Below are positions 1 to 9,557 of a DNA stretch of 64,000 nucleotides, piece by piece. The position numbers and the translations under genes are program-made. This stretch comes from Phytophthora sp. 'mugwort' (Eukaryota > Oomycota > Peronosporomycetes > Peronosporales > Peronosporaceae), in the NCBI GenBank assembly GCA_033558025.1, contig JAUCEF010000007.1, positions 7,626,001-7,690,000 of the forward strand, in the 5' to 3' direction. The first letter of the stretch is position 1. Each line of letters opens with the position of its first letter. The notes beneath the pieces are model-generated. The model had not been told where the DNA came from. It saw only the letters and a list, made by a program, of their open reading frames with translations, and searched no databases.

Positions 1-1582
1 TCGCCTTCTCCGTGTGATAGTCAAAGGCAAACAGTGCACCAATCATATTTGGCGGCTTCATGCGCAGCGTAAGCAGGTTAAGCCACCGAAAGTCCGGCGT
101 TGACGGTAGTTGATCATAACCCTTTTTCCTCGAGTACGCGTCATGCATTGCAAGCCGCAGCGTACGCAGATCCTTGCACGTGATGAGAAGCATGAGACCA
201 TCGCGCGTAATCAAGTCAATCGCAGCAAGCGGGAGCTCAAAGGAGCCGAACTTCCACGAGGCGTCGTACGGCACGAAAGTGATGCGATATGACGTGATCT
301 TCAGCACTCCTTGCACCGCGCGGTCACTCTGTGACATCACCACCAGGTTCGTCACACGTTGCACGTGTTCCAGCACCGACTCGCCCGGTAGCAGCTGGAA
401 GTGGTCGCTCACCATCGAGTCCCGGAGTTTTGAGCGCTCGAACGTGCTGCTAACTGTGGACGCCGCCTCGTCGATAATCTCCGTCGGTGCTCGCGACGGT
501 GTGGCCGCTGTCGCCGTCTTCTTATTAATCATAACTTTGCCCTGTTCCAGCGCCTGAACGAAGTTGGCACGGTCTTCTGTGCTGTAGAAGGTGATTTTTT
601 TATTCACACTCGCGTTGCCCGTCTGGATCTTGAGCTGCATGCCCAGTCTTGACTGAGGCTTGGCCGTCACTGCGGCGCAACTGTACTCCTCACGCTGGTC
701 ATGGGCCGATAGAAAGTAAAGCATGCGTTCGTCCACGTCCACCTGCAGTTGAATACTGGCACGCTTGCTGCCGAGTTTCTCGAGCACACTGTCGCTCTTC
801 TTCACTGTAAAGGTAAAGAGCGTCACCTCAGACAATGGCGCCGCGTTGCGGTTGAAGCCAAAGACGTTGCTACTGTGCGTTGACCGGCTGCGTCCGTTCT
901 CGACCAGAAAATTGTTTGAGTCGCTCAGTGTATCCATCGCTCGCACGCCCCCCGAGCCAAAGTGCGTGGAGCGGTCGTAGAAGCTGTTGCTCTGCGTCAT
1001 GCTGGAATAACTGCCCAGCGAGCTCCTGCCCACGGCCATGTCGGGGCGAGGAATCTCCATGTTGTATCGGGGGCTCGCTCTGGCTTCCATGCTGGTCGCG
1101 TCCGTCGTGTCGATTATGAGTTCCGCCCTGGAGCTGGGCGGTGCCGTGGACGTCCACTTGTTCTCGTTCGGGGGGCTCTGTGACCCCGTAGATAGGAATT
1201 TGCCAGACGAAATGTCGTGCGAAGCCTGCGTCGAGATTTTCCTCCGTGTAGACGTCCTGGCGCGTGGAGGACTGCTGCTGAGGCCCTGGGAGGAGGAGAA
1301 ATTGGTGGAGGACCTAGAAATCTGACGCGAGGGCATCGACACACTCGCTGAGAGGCCCTTGGCCTGGCTGGGGGTCGGCGGGGACTCGCCTTCCTCACTT
1401 GGCAGCTTGCCAATGAGCTTCCAGACATTCGTAGTGGCCTGGCCGGCCTGCGCCAGGTTCTTCTCGGCCATTAGCAGCTTGTCCAGTGTGGCTGAGTCCA
1501 TCGTGGACTGACGCTGAGCCAGGTAGGCCTCGTCCTGGTCGGCGGCGGGGCTCTCCGTCGTCGTGGACGCCGGCATGCGCAT
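1..1582 (-). CDS. myotubularin-like phosphatase, N-terminal part (partial)
   Basis: The frame is open from an ATG at 1582 to the left edge, giving about 527 residues; the catalytic domain would lie outside the window. Residues 1-245 are Ser/Pro/Thr-rich and probably disordered. Residues about 250-370 look PH-like. Residues about 394-527 match a myotubularin GRAM domain: LLPGESVLEHV, then a GVLKITSYRITFVPYD strand pair, then a region ending in LFAFDYHTEK, the usual GRAM-to-phosphatase transition. Known myotubularins remove the 3-phosphate of PI3P and PI(3,5)P2 on endosomes, so this could oppose the Fab1-type kinase at 41.5 kb (inference). The frame stays open upstream of 1582 to a stop near 1760 but has no earlier ATG. 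Without the C-terminal part I cannot tell whether the CX5R active site is present. Confidence 0.75.
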   Translation of the reverse strand, partial: MRMPASTTTESPAADQDEAYLAQRQSTMDSATLDKLLMAEKNLAQAGQATTNVWKLIGKLPSEEGESPPTPSQAKGLSASVSMPSRQISRSSTNFSSSQGLSSSPPRARTSTRRKISTQASHDISSGKFLSTGSQSPPNENKWTSTAPPSSRAELIIDTTDATSMEARASPRYNMEIPRPDMAVGRSSLGSYSSMTQSNSFYDRSTHFGSGGVRAMDTLSDSNNFLVENGRSRSTHSSNVFGFNRNAAPLSEVTLFTFTVKKSDSVLEKLGSKRASIQLQVDVDERMLYFLSAHDQREEYSCAAVTAKPQSRLGMQLKIQTGNASVNKKITFYSTEDRANFVQALEQGKVMINKKTATAATPSRAPTEIIDEAASTVSSTFERSKLRDSMVSDHFQLLPGESVLEHVQRVTNLVVMSQSDRAVQGVLKITSYRITFVPYDASWKFGSFELPLAAIDLITRDGLMLLITCKDLRTLRLAMHDAYSRKKGYDQLPSTPDFRWLNLLTLRMKPPNMIGALFAFDYHTEKA

Positions 1583-3225
1583 AAGCTTCTTGGCGAATGC
1601 TCGAAGGGGGTTCGCGGGAAGACGCGGGGCGCTGGCTTGTAGCGCTACTTCAGACAAAACGCCGTCCGGTCGAGGAAGCGGCGGCAGCCAATCAGTGACG
1701 AGCACAGGAGCGGAACAACGACGGGGTGATGCGGAGGCTCCATAATGAGACCAAGTCTATCGCGCTAAAAAAGCCTTGTTGTTTTGGCTTGGGACATCAA
1801 CGGCGCAAAAAGGGGATGGGCGTTCGGCATCCGCAACAAGTCAACGGGGCAATCCGCCTGATGAGATCGCCGCTTCCCTGAAGCGGGCGAGAAAATGATC
1901 GTCGCCTTGGAAACGGCCTCAAACTTCGTAGGCGGGTTTCAGCTGCAGCGTTTTGGTCGTAACTGCGCGTCTGTTTGAAAAATAAATTAGGAGGAAATGT
2001 TCTCGATCTTCTTGATAAAGGCTAGCAGGTACAGGGTTTTCTTAGCTCAACCTCGGTCGAGGTTAGTGTGGTAAGGTTGGTTAGATCCAGCGTTCGAGTC
2101 GACGACTGGCAGAAGTTTGCTGCGATGAAGGTACATGTACATATAACGACTTGATGACAGTTCTTGCTTGGAAGACTTTGCTGCGTGCGCTGAGACCGAG
2201 AACTGCATACTTTCAGCGTAATTGAATGCAGCGAATGAAATGTATCAAGTAAATTTAGCAGAACCCAAGGTGAGTAAGACTTCGCCAGTCCAGTTTATTA
2301 CGACGATGCCGCGAAAAGTTGGCTGTCTCGATGACCACAGCAATGACGCCGTCAGCTTGTTGTGCTTCCGTGTCGGGACTGTATTGCGGTCATAAATTTC
2401 GAGAGCAACAGGCTCGCCTCGGTGTATAGTAGACAGATGGGGCCGCACTTACGAAAATGCTGTACCAATGGTATGGTACAGTACCATACCAATTTCGCGA
2501 AAGTGACGTTATGAAGTGGCAAGTACTCCGTACTCATATGATGATGTTAGTATGTACCAAGTAAAGTAACGGGACACGTTTTGATATGATCGAAGCCTGT
2601 CATGGACCCTCCCCTCAATTTACTATTGACGTGCAGATATCCGTCCTTTGACTGCCACTTGCCTCCTGCGACGAGGTATCCACTAATATGCAGGGCGAGC
2701 ATTGTCGAATCGACACTTGCGTCTTGCGGCCGCTTCGTTTGTGTGGGTTTGAAGCCGTGAGTGCTGAGATGGAGTACATGTACGGTATGCGAGCGACCTG
2801 GCGATGGATGAAACGCTGCGTCAAGGTCGTGCGTGGCAAACGTGTCTCAGCGTTCTCCGCCCTCTTATTGCGGTCCTACCTCAGTGTTATCCCGGATAAA
2901 GAGGGCGGAAGTCAAACGGAACACTCGAGGATTCTGTGCTCGCAAGCGCACCGAAAAGCCGTACGAAGAGTGCAAAAGAGCGTCGCCTTGGGCAAGAACG
3001 CTGCACAGCATGGGCACGTAGAGGCAAACCTTGGGAGACGAGACTCGTACACTACACCATTATTGATGTCGGGGTCATTTCGTTCAAACGCCAGGTGGGC
3101 GAGATTTCGTTGGGGAAAATATATTGCTGCGCGACTCGCAAAGGCTACCGGTACCGTGTAAGTTCTGACTTGGCTGGGCTCATGATACGGGCGTGCCCGG
3201 ATACATTCTCACTGTGGCCTTGCAC
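1583..3225. other. intergenic, no gene supported
   Basis: Several ORFs of 60-157 codons occur here on both strands, but none shows a domain, a repeat or a family resemblance. The stretch holds a short perfect palindrome at 2469-2491 and a looser inverted repeat at 2857-2908 with CCGCCCTCTT arms. It probably contains the promoter of the myotubularin gene and the 3' flank of the FAH gene. Confidence 0.5.
2469..2491. repeat. 11-bp-arm palindrome
   Basis: TGGTATGGTAC and GTACCATACCA are exact inverted copies separated by a single A. It lies in the gap between the divergent-side flanks of the myotubularin and FAH genes. It could be a protein-binding dyad or a mobile-element end; nothing in the sequence decides between them. 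Confidence 0.6.
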
Positions 3226-4231
3226 TTACAGCGCCGAGGCGCCAACAACGGGGTTCACCAGCTTGCCAATGCGTTCGATCTCGATCTCCACCATGTCGCC
3301 AGGCGCAAGGAACAGTGGCGGGTTGCGAGCGACGCCAACACCCTGGGGGAAAGTCACACTATTAGCTTTGTATGTAATCAACAATAGGCATGAAGAATTC
3401 AAAGCTTACCTCTGGGGTTCCCGTGAGGATGAGCGTGCCTTTTGGCAGCGTGCAGTCCTGCGAAAGCTGGCTAATAAGCTTCGCGACGGAGAAGATCATG
3501 TCGCTCGTGTTGGACTTCTGCACCTGCTCGCCGTTCAGGTACGTAGCGATCTCAAGCGTCTGCGGGTCTGGGATGATCTCGGGCGTCATGAGCACCGGGC
3601 CAAGTGGACAGAAAGTGTCGAAAGTTTTGGCACGACACCACTGGCCTCCTCCCTTCTTGCCCTGCCAGCGACGCGCCGAAATGTCGTTAGCACATGTGTA
3701 GCCGCCGACATAGGTCAGCGCTTCCTCCTCGGTCACGTTGCACGCGGCCTCCTTCAGCACGACTGCGAGTTCACACTCATAGTCAACCTCAGGGGGCTCC
3801 GACGCGATGCGTGGGATCACTATGGGGTCGTGTGGGTTCTGTAGGGCGTTGACGCCCTTGGTGAAGAGCACGGGGAACCGGGGCTCGGGCATGTTGGTTT
3901 CTTTGGCGTGCTTGCCGTAGTTGAGGCCGATGCCCAGGATCTGTGAGGGCACCACGGGAGCCAGCACCTTCTCGATGCTGGCGATCTCACCCGTAAAGTG
4001 CAGACTGCCCAGGGGGTCGTCCTCCTCCACGAGCAGCGCGGTGGAGCCGTCGTCCGTGCGTTGACCGCAGCGGATGGCGCCGTTCTCGTCCACAAAGCGC
4101 GTGAGCGCCGTGGCTTTTGCGTTGGGGTGCGGCGCCGACGAGGCGAAGCGGCGCGAGAGGAGGCTCATGATGATGAGGCGAGGGTGGGGACTGGCGGAGC
4201 GGAGGCGCACGAGACGCAGCAATGCGGGCAT
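3226..4231 (-). CDS. fumarylacetoacetate hydrolase family protein (FAHD-like), probably mitochondrial
   Basis: Two exons, 3410-4231 and 3226-3342, split by a 67-bp GTAAGC...CCCAG intron, encode 312 residues. The body is a FAH fold of the FAHD1/FAHD2 type: [14 protein letters not shown], then [16 protein letters not shown] (metal-ligand glutamates), GKTFD-like [12 protein letters not shown], and [17 protein letters not shown] across the splice junction. Family members cleave C-C bonds of beta-diketo acids (acylpyruvase or oxaloacetate decarboxylase activity); the substrate here is not knowable from sequence. The N-terminus is rich in Arg and Ser with no acidic residue for about 30 residues, typical of a mitochondrial presequence. 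A second ATG at 4168 ([11 protein letters not shown]) is an equally good start. Without splicing, the ORF would stop just after the donor and lose the conserved C-terminus, so the intron is well supported. Confidence 0.88.
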
Positions 4232-4318
4232 GAGCGCGGATCCAAGCTCGGGCTATGTCGTCGATGCTTGACTGGGGTTGGCAGTTCTATGCAGAGGGTT
4301 GTGTGATTGACGACAAAT

Positions 4319-4348
4319 ATGTGCTACACTCAATTGTGTGTAGCACAT
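4319..4348. repeat. hairpin-forming inverted repeat
   Basis: ATGTGCTACAC at 4319-4329 and its exact reverse complement at 4338-4348 are separated by 8 bp. The dyad lies between the 5' end of the FAH gene (4231) and the 3' end of the protease gene (4487). It could be an operator-like dyad upstream of the FAH gene or a processing hairpin for the protease transcript. Confidence 0.6.
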
Positions 4349-4486
4349 GATTCTCAAGTTGAAGTGGCGAAGAAGCGGATCAACCAAGCGCGAGGTGTTT
4401 TTGACCCCGTTGAGGTAGTCCGACAGCTCAACTTCACAATTATTGTAACATATATCTGTTGTCTTCCAGGTAGCCAAATCACTGGG

Positions 4487-6394
4487 CTACACTTTTAGGT
4501 AGGACATGTCAGTGAGCACGGCACAAGTACCCATTCCCTGCGTGATGCGGCTGATGCGCACGAAGCCGTCCTCGCCCCAGTCGGTGCCCCACGAGTTCTT
4601 AATCTTGATGGTAGTGGCATCATAGCCCACCGCGAGCACCGCGTGGTCCACCGTCGTGCCGTCACAGGACGTGATGACGCCGCCGGCGTATTGCTTCCAT
4701 GCAGCGTTGTTAGACACGACTGAGACGATCACCGGCTGCTTCTTCACGGAATTGAGAAGCGCTCTCTCGTCTCCAAACTTAAGGTGGATGATGTCCGTGA
4801 TGCCTGACTTGATGGGGGTGCACGACTTCGTACACGCTGCCGCTGTGCCGCCTTCCACGGAAGTGTACGGGTAGGCGCTCTTCGCACAGACGCCGTTGTC
4901 TCGAAGGTACGCCATCGCGTACACGGGGGCGCCGCCGTTGCAGCCATAGTTCTTCGTGTTGCAACTCACGAGCTGCTGCTCCGAGTACGCGGGCGCCTTC
5001 TTGTCGCCGTTGGCGATGCACTGCGCAGCTTCCAGTGCTCCGATAGAAGCGAACGCCCAGCAACTGCCACATTCACCCTGCAGGCGAGGAGGGTTGACAC
5101 AGCCCGACGTACTCCAATCGACGGAATCTGAATCCGAATTCTTTACCGTCGTCTTCGGCGCCGCGGAATGGTGTCGCGTTGACTTTCTTTTCGTAACAGG
5201 TGCCGCTGGTGCAGGAGCTTTAGTAGCCGGTGCCGCAGTAACTGGCGGATCAGTGACCGGGGCTTTAATTGCCGGTGTCGGAGGATCTGGCACAGGAGCG
5301 TTTGGTGCTGGGGCTGTCTGCGGCGACTCAGCAACTTGTTGGTTGTTGATGCTGATTGAACTGGGAGGTTCTGTCCACTGTTTGTTAGACGGCGGGGTCC
5401 ACTGATTGTTAAAGGAGGACGGCTGAATCGCCGACGGAGGCTGCGTCCATTGCTGATTCCCAGACTCCGTGTTTGAGCCGTCGTTTCGCCAAGTATTCCA
5501 CCAGTAATTGCCGTTCACCCCCCAGCCATTCGCTCCCCACCAGTTCCCCGTGTTGTATCTGTTACTGCCGCCGCCATCAGATACTTGACCAACCACCGCG
5601 CTGTCACCTGTGGAGATGTCTCCGAAGTTCCATCCTCCGTTCGTGTTGCCTCCGTTGCTGTCAGTGCTGGCACTGTAGATTTGCTGAGAAGGTTGAGTCT
5701 GGTAAGTTTGCTGCGAAGGCTGAACGTACGTGGCAGACGTACCCTGGAAACCGTTCGTGTTGTAGTCACCTCCGTTATTGTAGACGTATTGATTTTCGCC
5801 CGCGTCCCGAAGCCGACGCACCATCGGAACGACCACCGTACCCTTCGTCGCCGGAGCCCAAGCTTTCTTGTCCTTGTCGTTGTTCTTTGGCTTCTCCTTG
5901 TCGTTATTATTCCGTTCATGATTGCCTCTGTTCTTGGACTCCTCGCTTGACGAAGTGTTTTTTTTCTCGCTTGCAGACAACGTTTTGGGCTTGTCGGAAT
6001 CGCTCACGTGAGAGTTGGAAAAGAACTCTTTGAACTCCTCCATCGTCATGAGCGTGAACGGTCCGTCCGTGCTGAACAGGGCCAGCGGATTGGCCGCCCG
6101 CGCCTCAGAAATCTGTTCTTTGGTCAGGAAGGACCGCTGTCGTTGGTTTTCAAAGTCGTCGTCCAAGCTTCGCGACTCCGTGACGGGTATATAGCCATTC
6201 TTTGGCCCACTCGGGCCGTACACACTCAACCATTCTTTCAACTCGGCGGTGATTGTTTCCTTCTCCTCCAAGTACCGATGATATTTGGAGACTATGGCCG
6301 CGTGCATCGGCCGGGCTTTAACGTCATACAGAAGGCTCGCCGCCATGAAGGCCACCGCCAACGCGACCGCCGCCGTCGACACTCGAGGCTGCAT
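4487..6394 (-). CDS. secreted papain-like (C1A) cysteine protease with long N/Q- and Pro-rich linker
   Basis: 635 residues from the ATG at 6394. A hydrophobic signal peptide (residues about 8-25) is followed by ARPMHAAI, shared with the two paralogues downstream. An I29-like pro-region follows, recognisable by NPLALFS...TLMTMEEFKEFF. Residues about 145-410 form a low-complexity linker: first Lys/Asn/Asp-rich, then Asn/Gln/Trp/Gly-rich, then PAPA/TDPP repeats. The catalytic domain starts near residue 420. It has Gln in LQGECGSCWAF with the nucleophile Cys at about 445, His at about 584 in VDHAVLAVGYD, and Asn at about 600 in KNSWGTDWGEDGF. All four catalytic positions are present, so activity is expected. 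The linker is far longer than in the paralogues and may tether the enzyme to the wall or be processed off (inference). Transcription is opposite to the other three copies. Confidence 0.93.
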   Translation of the reverse strand: MQPRVSTAAVALAVAFMAASLLYDVKARPMHAAIVSKYHRYLEEKETITAELKEWLSVYGPSGPKNGYIPVTESRSLDDDFENQRQRSFLTKEQISEARAANPLALFSTDGPFTLMTMEEFKEFFSNSHVSDSDKPKTLSASEKKNTSSSEESKNRGNHERNNNDKEKPKNNDKDKKAWAPATKGTVVVPMVRRLRDAGENQYVYNNGGDYNTNGFQGTSATYVQPSQQTYQTQPSQQIYSASTDSNGGNTNGGWNFGDISTGDSAVVGQVSDGGGSNRYNTGNWWGANGWGVNGNYWWNTWRNDGSNTESGNQQWTQPPSAIQPSSFNNQWTPPSNKQWTEPPSSISINNQQVAESPQTAPAPNAPVPDPPTPAIKAPVTDPPVTAAPATKAPAPAAPVTKRKSTRHHSAAPKTTVKNSDSDSVDWSTSGCVNPPRLQGECGSCWAFASIGALEAAQCIANGDKKAPAYSEQQLVSCNTKNYGCNGGAPVYAMAYLRDNGVCAKSAYPYTSVEGGTAAACTKSCTPIKSGITDIIHLKFGDERALLNSVKKQPVIVSVVSNNAAWKQYAGGVITSCDGTTVDHAVLAVGYDATTIKIKNSWGTDWGEDGFVRISRITQGMGTCAVLTDMSYLKV

Positions 6395-6852
6395 CTGCTC
6401 CACCCTTTATTATCGTCCTGCAATGCTGTTTTGTGAGTGCATTGTGACACTGCAAGGATGAATTGCTGTAGAAGCGACCAGAGAGCGCATTTTTAAGATT
6501 GTGGAGTTAGCCCAAGGATCGGGCGACAGAGGTCGGGATAAACGGGGTCTACTTCGTTGTCTTTCGAATGAGCATTGGAAGACCGAGCGACGTGGGAATT
6601 CGGCGTCAGGAGCGTCCACGAGCATGGTGCATGCAGCACCAACGCACCTCGACTACAAACCATTGGCCTTGGGGATTAAAATTTGTCGTTCGGCTACAGC
6701 CTGCAGGCGAATCCCATCATGGTCGGTCAGCAACATCTGTTTTGCCAAAATTGCTGGAATATTTAGCTTACATTCAGTAAATGCATACATTTAGATACAT
6801 GTACCTGTTATAAGGCCAACCCATATGCATCTGGGCTAGGTTTTTTATAAAA
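6395..6852. other. intergenic, protease 5' flank
   Basis: No gene seen. It should contain the promoter of the minus-strand protease gene. It ends where the inverted-repeat element at 6853 begins. Confidence 0.5.
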
Positions 6853-6983
6853 CTGAGGTCACATGAACCAGTGGGCGGTGACTCGGGTCACTGCCCATTC
6901 CAGCGACAGATTTTGAAATATTTATTTTATCGCGGTGGTTGTTTGGAGGGGTACAGTACCTCCATTTCGGTTAGTTGCTTCTA

Positions 6984-8861
6984 ATGAGCACCGAGCGGCG
7001 TAGGGGTGGACCTGGTGGCTTTAGCCAGACCACAGCACGGCAACAGCGCCCACAGCGAGAACGGCCGAGCGCTCTGGAGCGTGCGTATGCTTGGCTGGGT
7101 GAGGACGAGGTGCGGAAACTTCAATCCAGATACCGATCGCTCGATTTACGATGGGCCGGATCCGAACATGAGCAAGCCGAAGGCATGGTGATGTCGTTGA
7201 TGGAACAGGGTGTGCCGGACGCATAGATCCGATCCATTTTCGGAATTGGTGGGACCAAGTTAGGATGGCTGAACAATTTGTCGAAGAATGGAACCGATGC
7301 ATTTCATATTCGTAGGGTGGCACAACTCCCTAGTCATGCTTATTCCGATGATGATGTGGAGTTTTTTCTACAGACATGCACGGATTGGGAACTCGAAGAC
7401 GGATTTCCCTGTTCCCATTGTCGGACGCGTCAATACATGACCGATCCTGGTGTAACGTGGAAAAGTTGTGGTAGAACTACGAAGCGAAAGCGGTACACGC
7501 CACACGCCGTGTGATGGAGTACTCTCGCTGGCTGCAATATGTTCATTTGAAGTTTCTTGGAGTCAAAGTATCCCGAACAAAACAAGATTTGTGCGATGCT
7601 TGTGTTCGAATCGAGACTGCTCTTTTAGATTTCAACCTCTCTGACGCCGATCGGATAGAGTTGCAAGCCAAAATGCAACTGCATTTGAATGCGGTGATTA
7701 ATCAAAGACGGACAATGTCCGATCTTGTAAGACAATATGTGTCAGCCATCGCACCACAGCAAGCCGTGCCGACAGAGATTATTCCAGACCACTCCGAAAT
7801 GCCGTTGACTATGACACCTGCAATACACAAAAGTGTTCCGCTAATGCTAACTCAAATCGAAGACTTTGGGGGGAGTTTTTCTTTGCCTGTGTACAATAGT
7901 AGAAGACCTTGGGCCGACTACTTCAACTGGAACCTTATGATGCATAATTTCGTGGTGGCGGACTTGACGAATGGAATTAACCAAGTTCTGCTGTACCACG
8001 AGCGTGCCCAAGGCAAAGGCGCTGATGCAATGTGCAGCCTCCGGCTTTTGAACCATCTGAACCAGCGCAAACACTTCCAGCAAGCTGGTCACGACAGCCC
8101 CGAACGCAAACTCACCTTACTACAAGTGCTTTGACAATTGTGTTGGGCAAAATAAATCACGTGCGGTATTCATGTTCTACGCGATGCTATCCATTGTATT
8201 GTACAAGAAGGTATTTCTGTTATTTCTCCTTCCTGGCCACTCGGACAATGCAGCGGATCGAGTCGTCGCATGGTGTCGCGGCAAGATGAAAAAATCAAAA
8301 CCTATACGTGCAGAAGAAATCATCAGGAAGATGAATGAAATTGATTCCGTACGAGCTGAATTCCTGGATCATCGCAAGCACGACCGCCATTCTTTTGCGG
8401 ATGGGAAGATTTGCTTTCGAAGTACTTCACGCGCATGCCAGCAAAGTACGCAGGCAACTATTTCTTCGAGATCGATTCTGGAGTTGTATCGATGCGGCAC
8501 TTGGTGTGTACAGATGATTCTGAGGTTGAAACATTTTCCATGATCGGTAATGGTGTTCCACAACTTGTACGCAAAGCTTTTCTCTGACCTCTCTGGTAAT
8601 GAATGCGATCTCGACATCATGACTACAAAGGACGTTCGCTTAGAAAGACAGACCCTGCTCGACCTGACACTGAAAACGTGGAAGTCACTTGCGCTGAAGT
8701 ACTTCTCCATCCCACGAGAGCACCTGACGTACTATCCGGAGCTGCCGGAAGACAATGGAACTGAAGGTGAAGAACGTGGGTCTGTCGAAAGTGGCGGAAC
8801 GAGAAAACGTGTGGTAGGCGTGAAGCCGAAAGCAAAAACAATCTGTCGGAAGACCCCGTAA
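6984..8861 (+). pseudogene. DDE-type transposase remnant (DNC-GQN / PGHS family)
   Basis: Coding similarity runs through at least four frame changes or stops: 6984-7226, then about 7240-7514, then 7511-8134, then about 8110-8400, then about 8430-8570, and 8550-8861. Recognisable pieces are a zinc-knuckle-like SRTKQDLCDACVRIE, then DNCVGQNKS about 8130-8155, then LLPGHSDNAADRVVAW about 8225-8270, and a C-terminal LKYFSIPREHLTYY block. The D-N-C-x-G-Q-N and G-H-S/T-x-x-x-D pattern resembles transposase-derived proteins that I recall as the DUF7869 type in oomycetes and invertebrates; that family name is from memory and unverified. The breaks occur in otherwise smoothly continuing blocks, which suggests decay rather than introns. 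It is surrounded by inverted repeats, which supports a transposon origin. Confidence 0.65.
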
Positions 8862-8949
8862 AATCCAAAATTTTTGCGAGCAACCAGCGTTCAATTCTCA
8901 TGTTTCTGCAGCCATCTACGCGTGCATATCAAGCTGATACGACTGGTAT

Positions 8950-9400
8950 TTCTAGCAGCACCATCGCGGGCATCGATGCTAGAACTGACGTCTCCAGCAG
9001 CAACAATATTTCCGACGTTTTCAGCAGCAACAACACGTCCGACGTCTCCACCATTGACGCCACCTCCAGCACCAACAGCACATTGGGCGCCTCCAGCTTC
9101 AATAGCACGACGGGTGTCTTCCGCGACAGCTGCACCCGGGGCGTCTTCTGCAGCAGCACGACCAGCACCTTCAGCAGTAGCACCAGGTCACCGGGTGTCT
9201 CCAATAGCTCCACGATGTGTGTATTCAGCAGCAACACAACGGCCGTCTTCAATAAGACGGGCGTCACCAGCGGCAGCACAACGGGCATCTCCAGCAGCGG
9301 AAGCACGACCGGCGTCTCCAGCAGCAGCAGTACGATGGGCGTCTCCGTCCCCAGCAGCGGCAGCACGACGAGCGTAACCAGCGGAGGCCAGAACCTGAAG
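8950..9400 (+). repeat. degenerate ~30-bp minisatellite (Ser/Thr- or Leu-encoding)
   Basis: Units close to AGCAGCAGCACGACGGGCGT with a CTCC or CTTC tail recur, degenerating toward the left. Because the period is a multiple of three and lacks stops, at least three frames stay open across the block: Ser/Thr/Gly-rich and Ala/Pro-rich on the plus strand, and Leu/Glu/Thr/Pro-rich on the minus strand. No frame has independent support as a gene. The block sits between the transposase stop and the right end of the element, so it may be part of the transposon. Confidence 0.7.
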
Positions 9401-9557
9401 AAAGTGTAAGCCCTCCGGCTACCATGGCCCTCATATACAGAACCTTTGAGCAGAGACTATTATCGATCTATTATGCAGAATATTCTGTTCAATAGTCTAG
9501 TTGAGCACCGGGTTATTGGGGTAACCCTGGGTCACCGCCCAATAGTTCACATACTCA

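Larger units (their letters stand above)
6853..9557 (+). mobile_element. decayed DNA transposon with imperfect terminal inverted repeats
   Basis: The left end (6853-6890) contains TGAACCAGTGGGCGGTGAC. The right end (9519-9557), read in reverse complement, contains TGAACTATTGGGCGGTGAC. Over about 38 bp the ends match at roughly three positions in four. Between them lie a broken transposase (6984-8861) and a minisatellite block. The left terminus is also internally palindromic (TGGGCGGTGAC...GTCACTGCCCA). I could not define a convincing target-site duplication, so exact ends are approximate. Confidence 0.6.

Noticed and set aside
2688..3161. 157-codon plus-strand frame
   Set aside because: No motif, no composition typical of coding sequence, and no neighbour that it would extend.
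2936..3844. 302-codon plus-strand open frame
   Set aside because: Its right half is antisense to the FAH gene, which has conserved motifs and an intron. The left half shows no motif.
5473..6033. 186-codon plus-strand frame and other long frames opposite the protease
   Set aside because: Antisense shadows of the protease linker, whose low-complexity codons leave opposite frames open.
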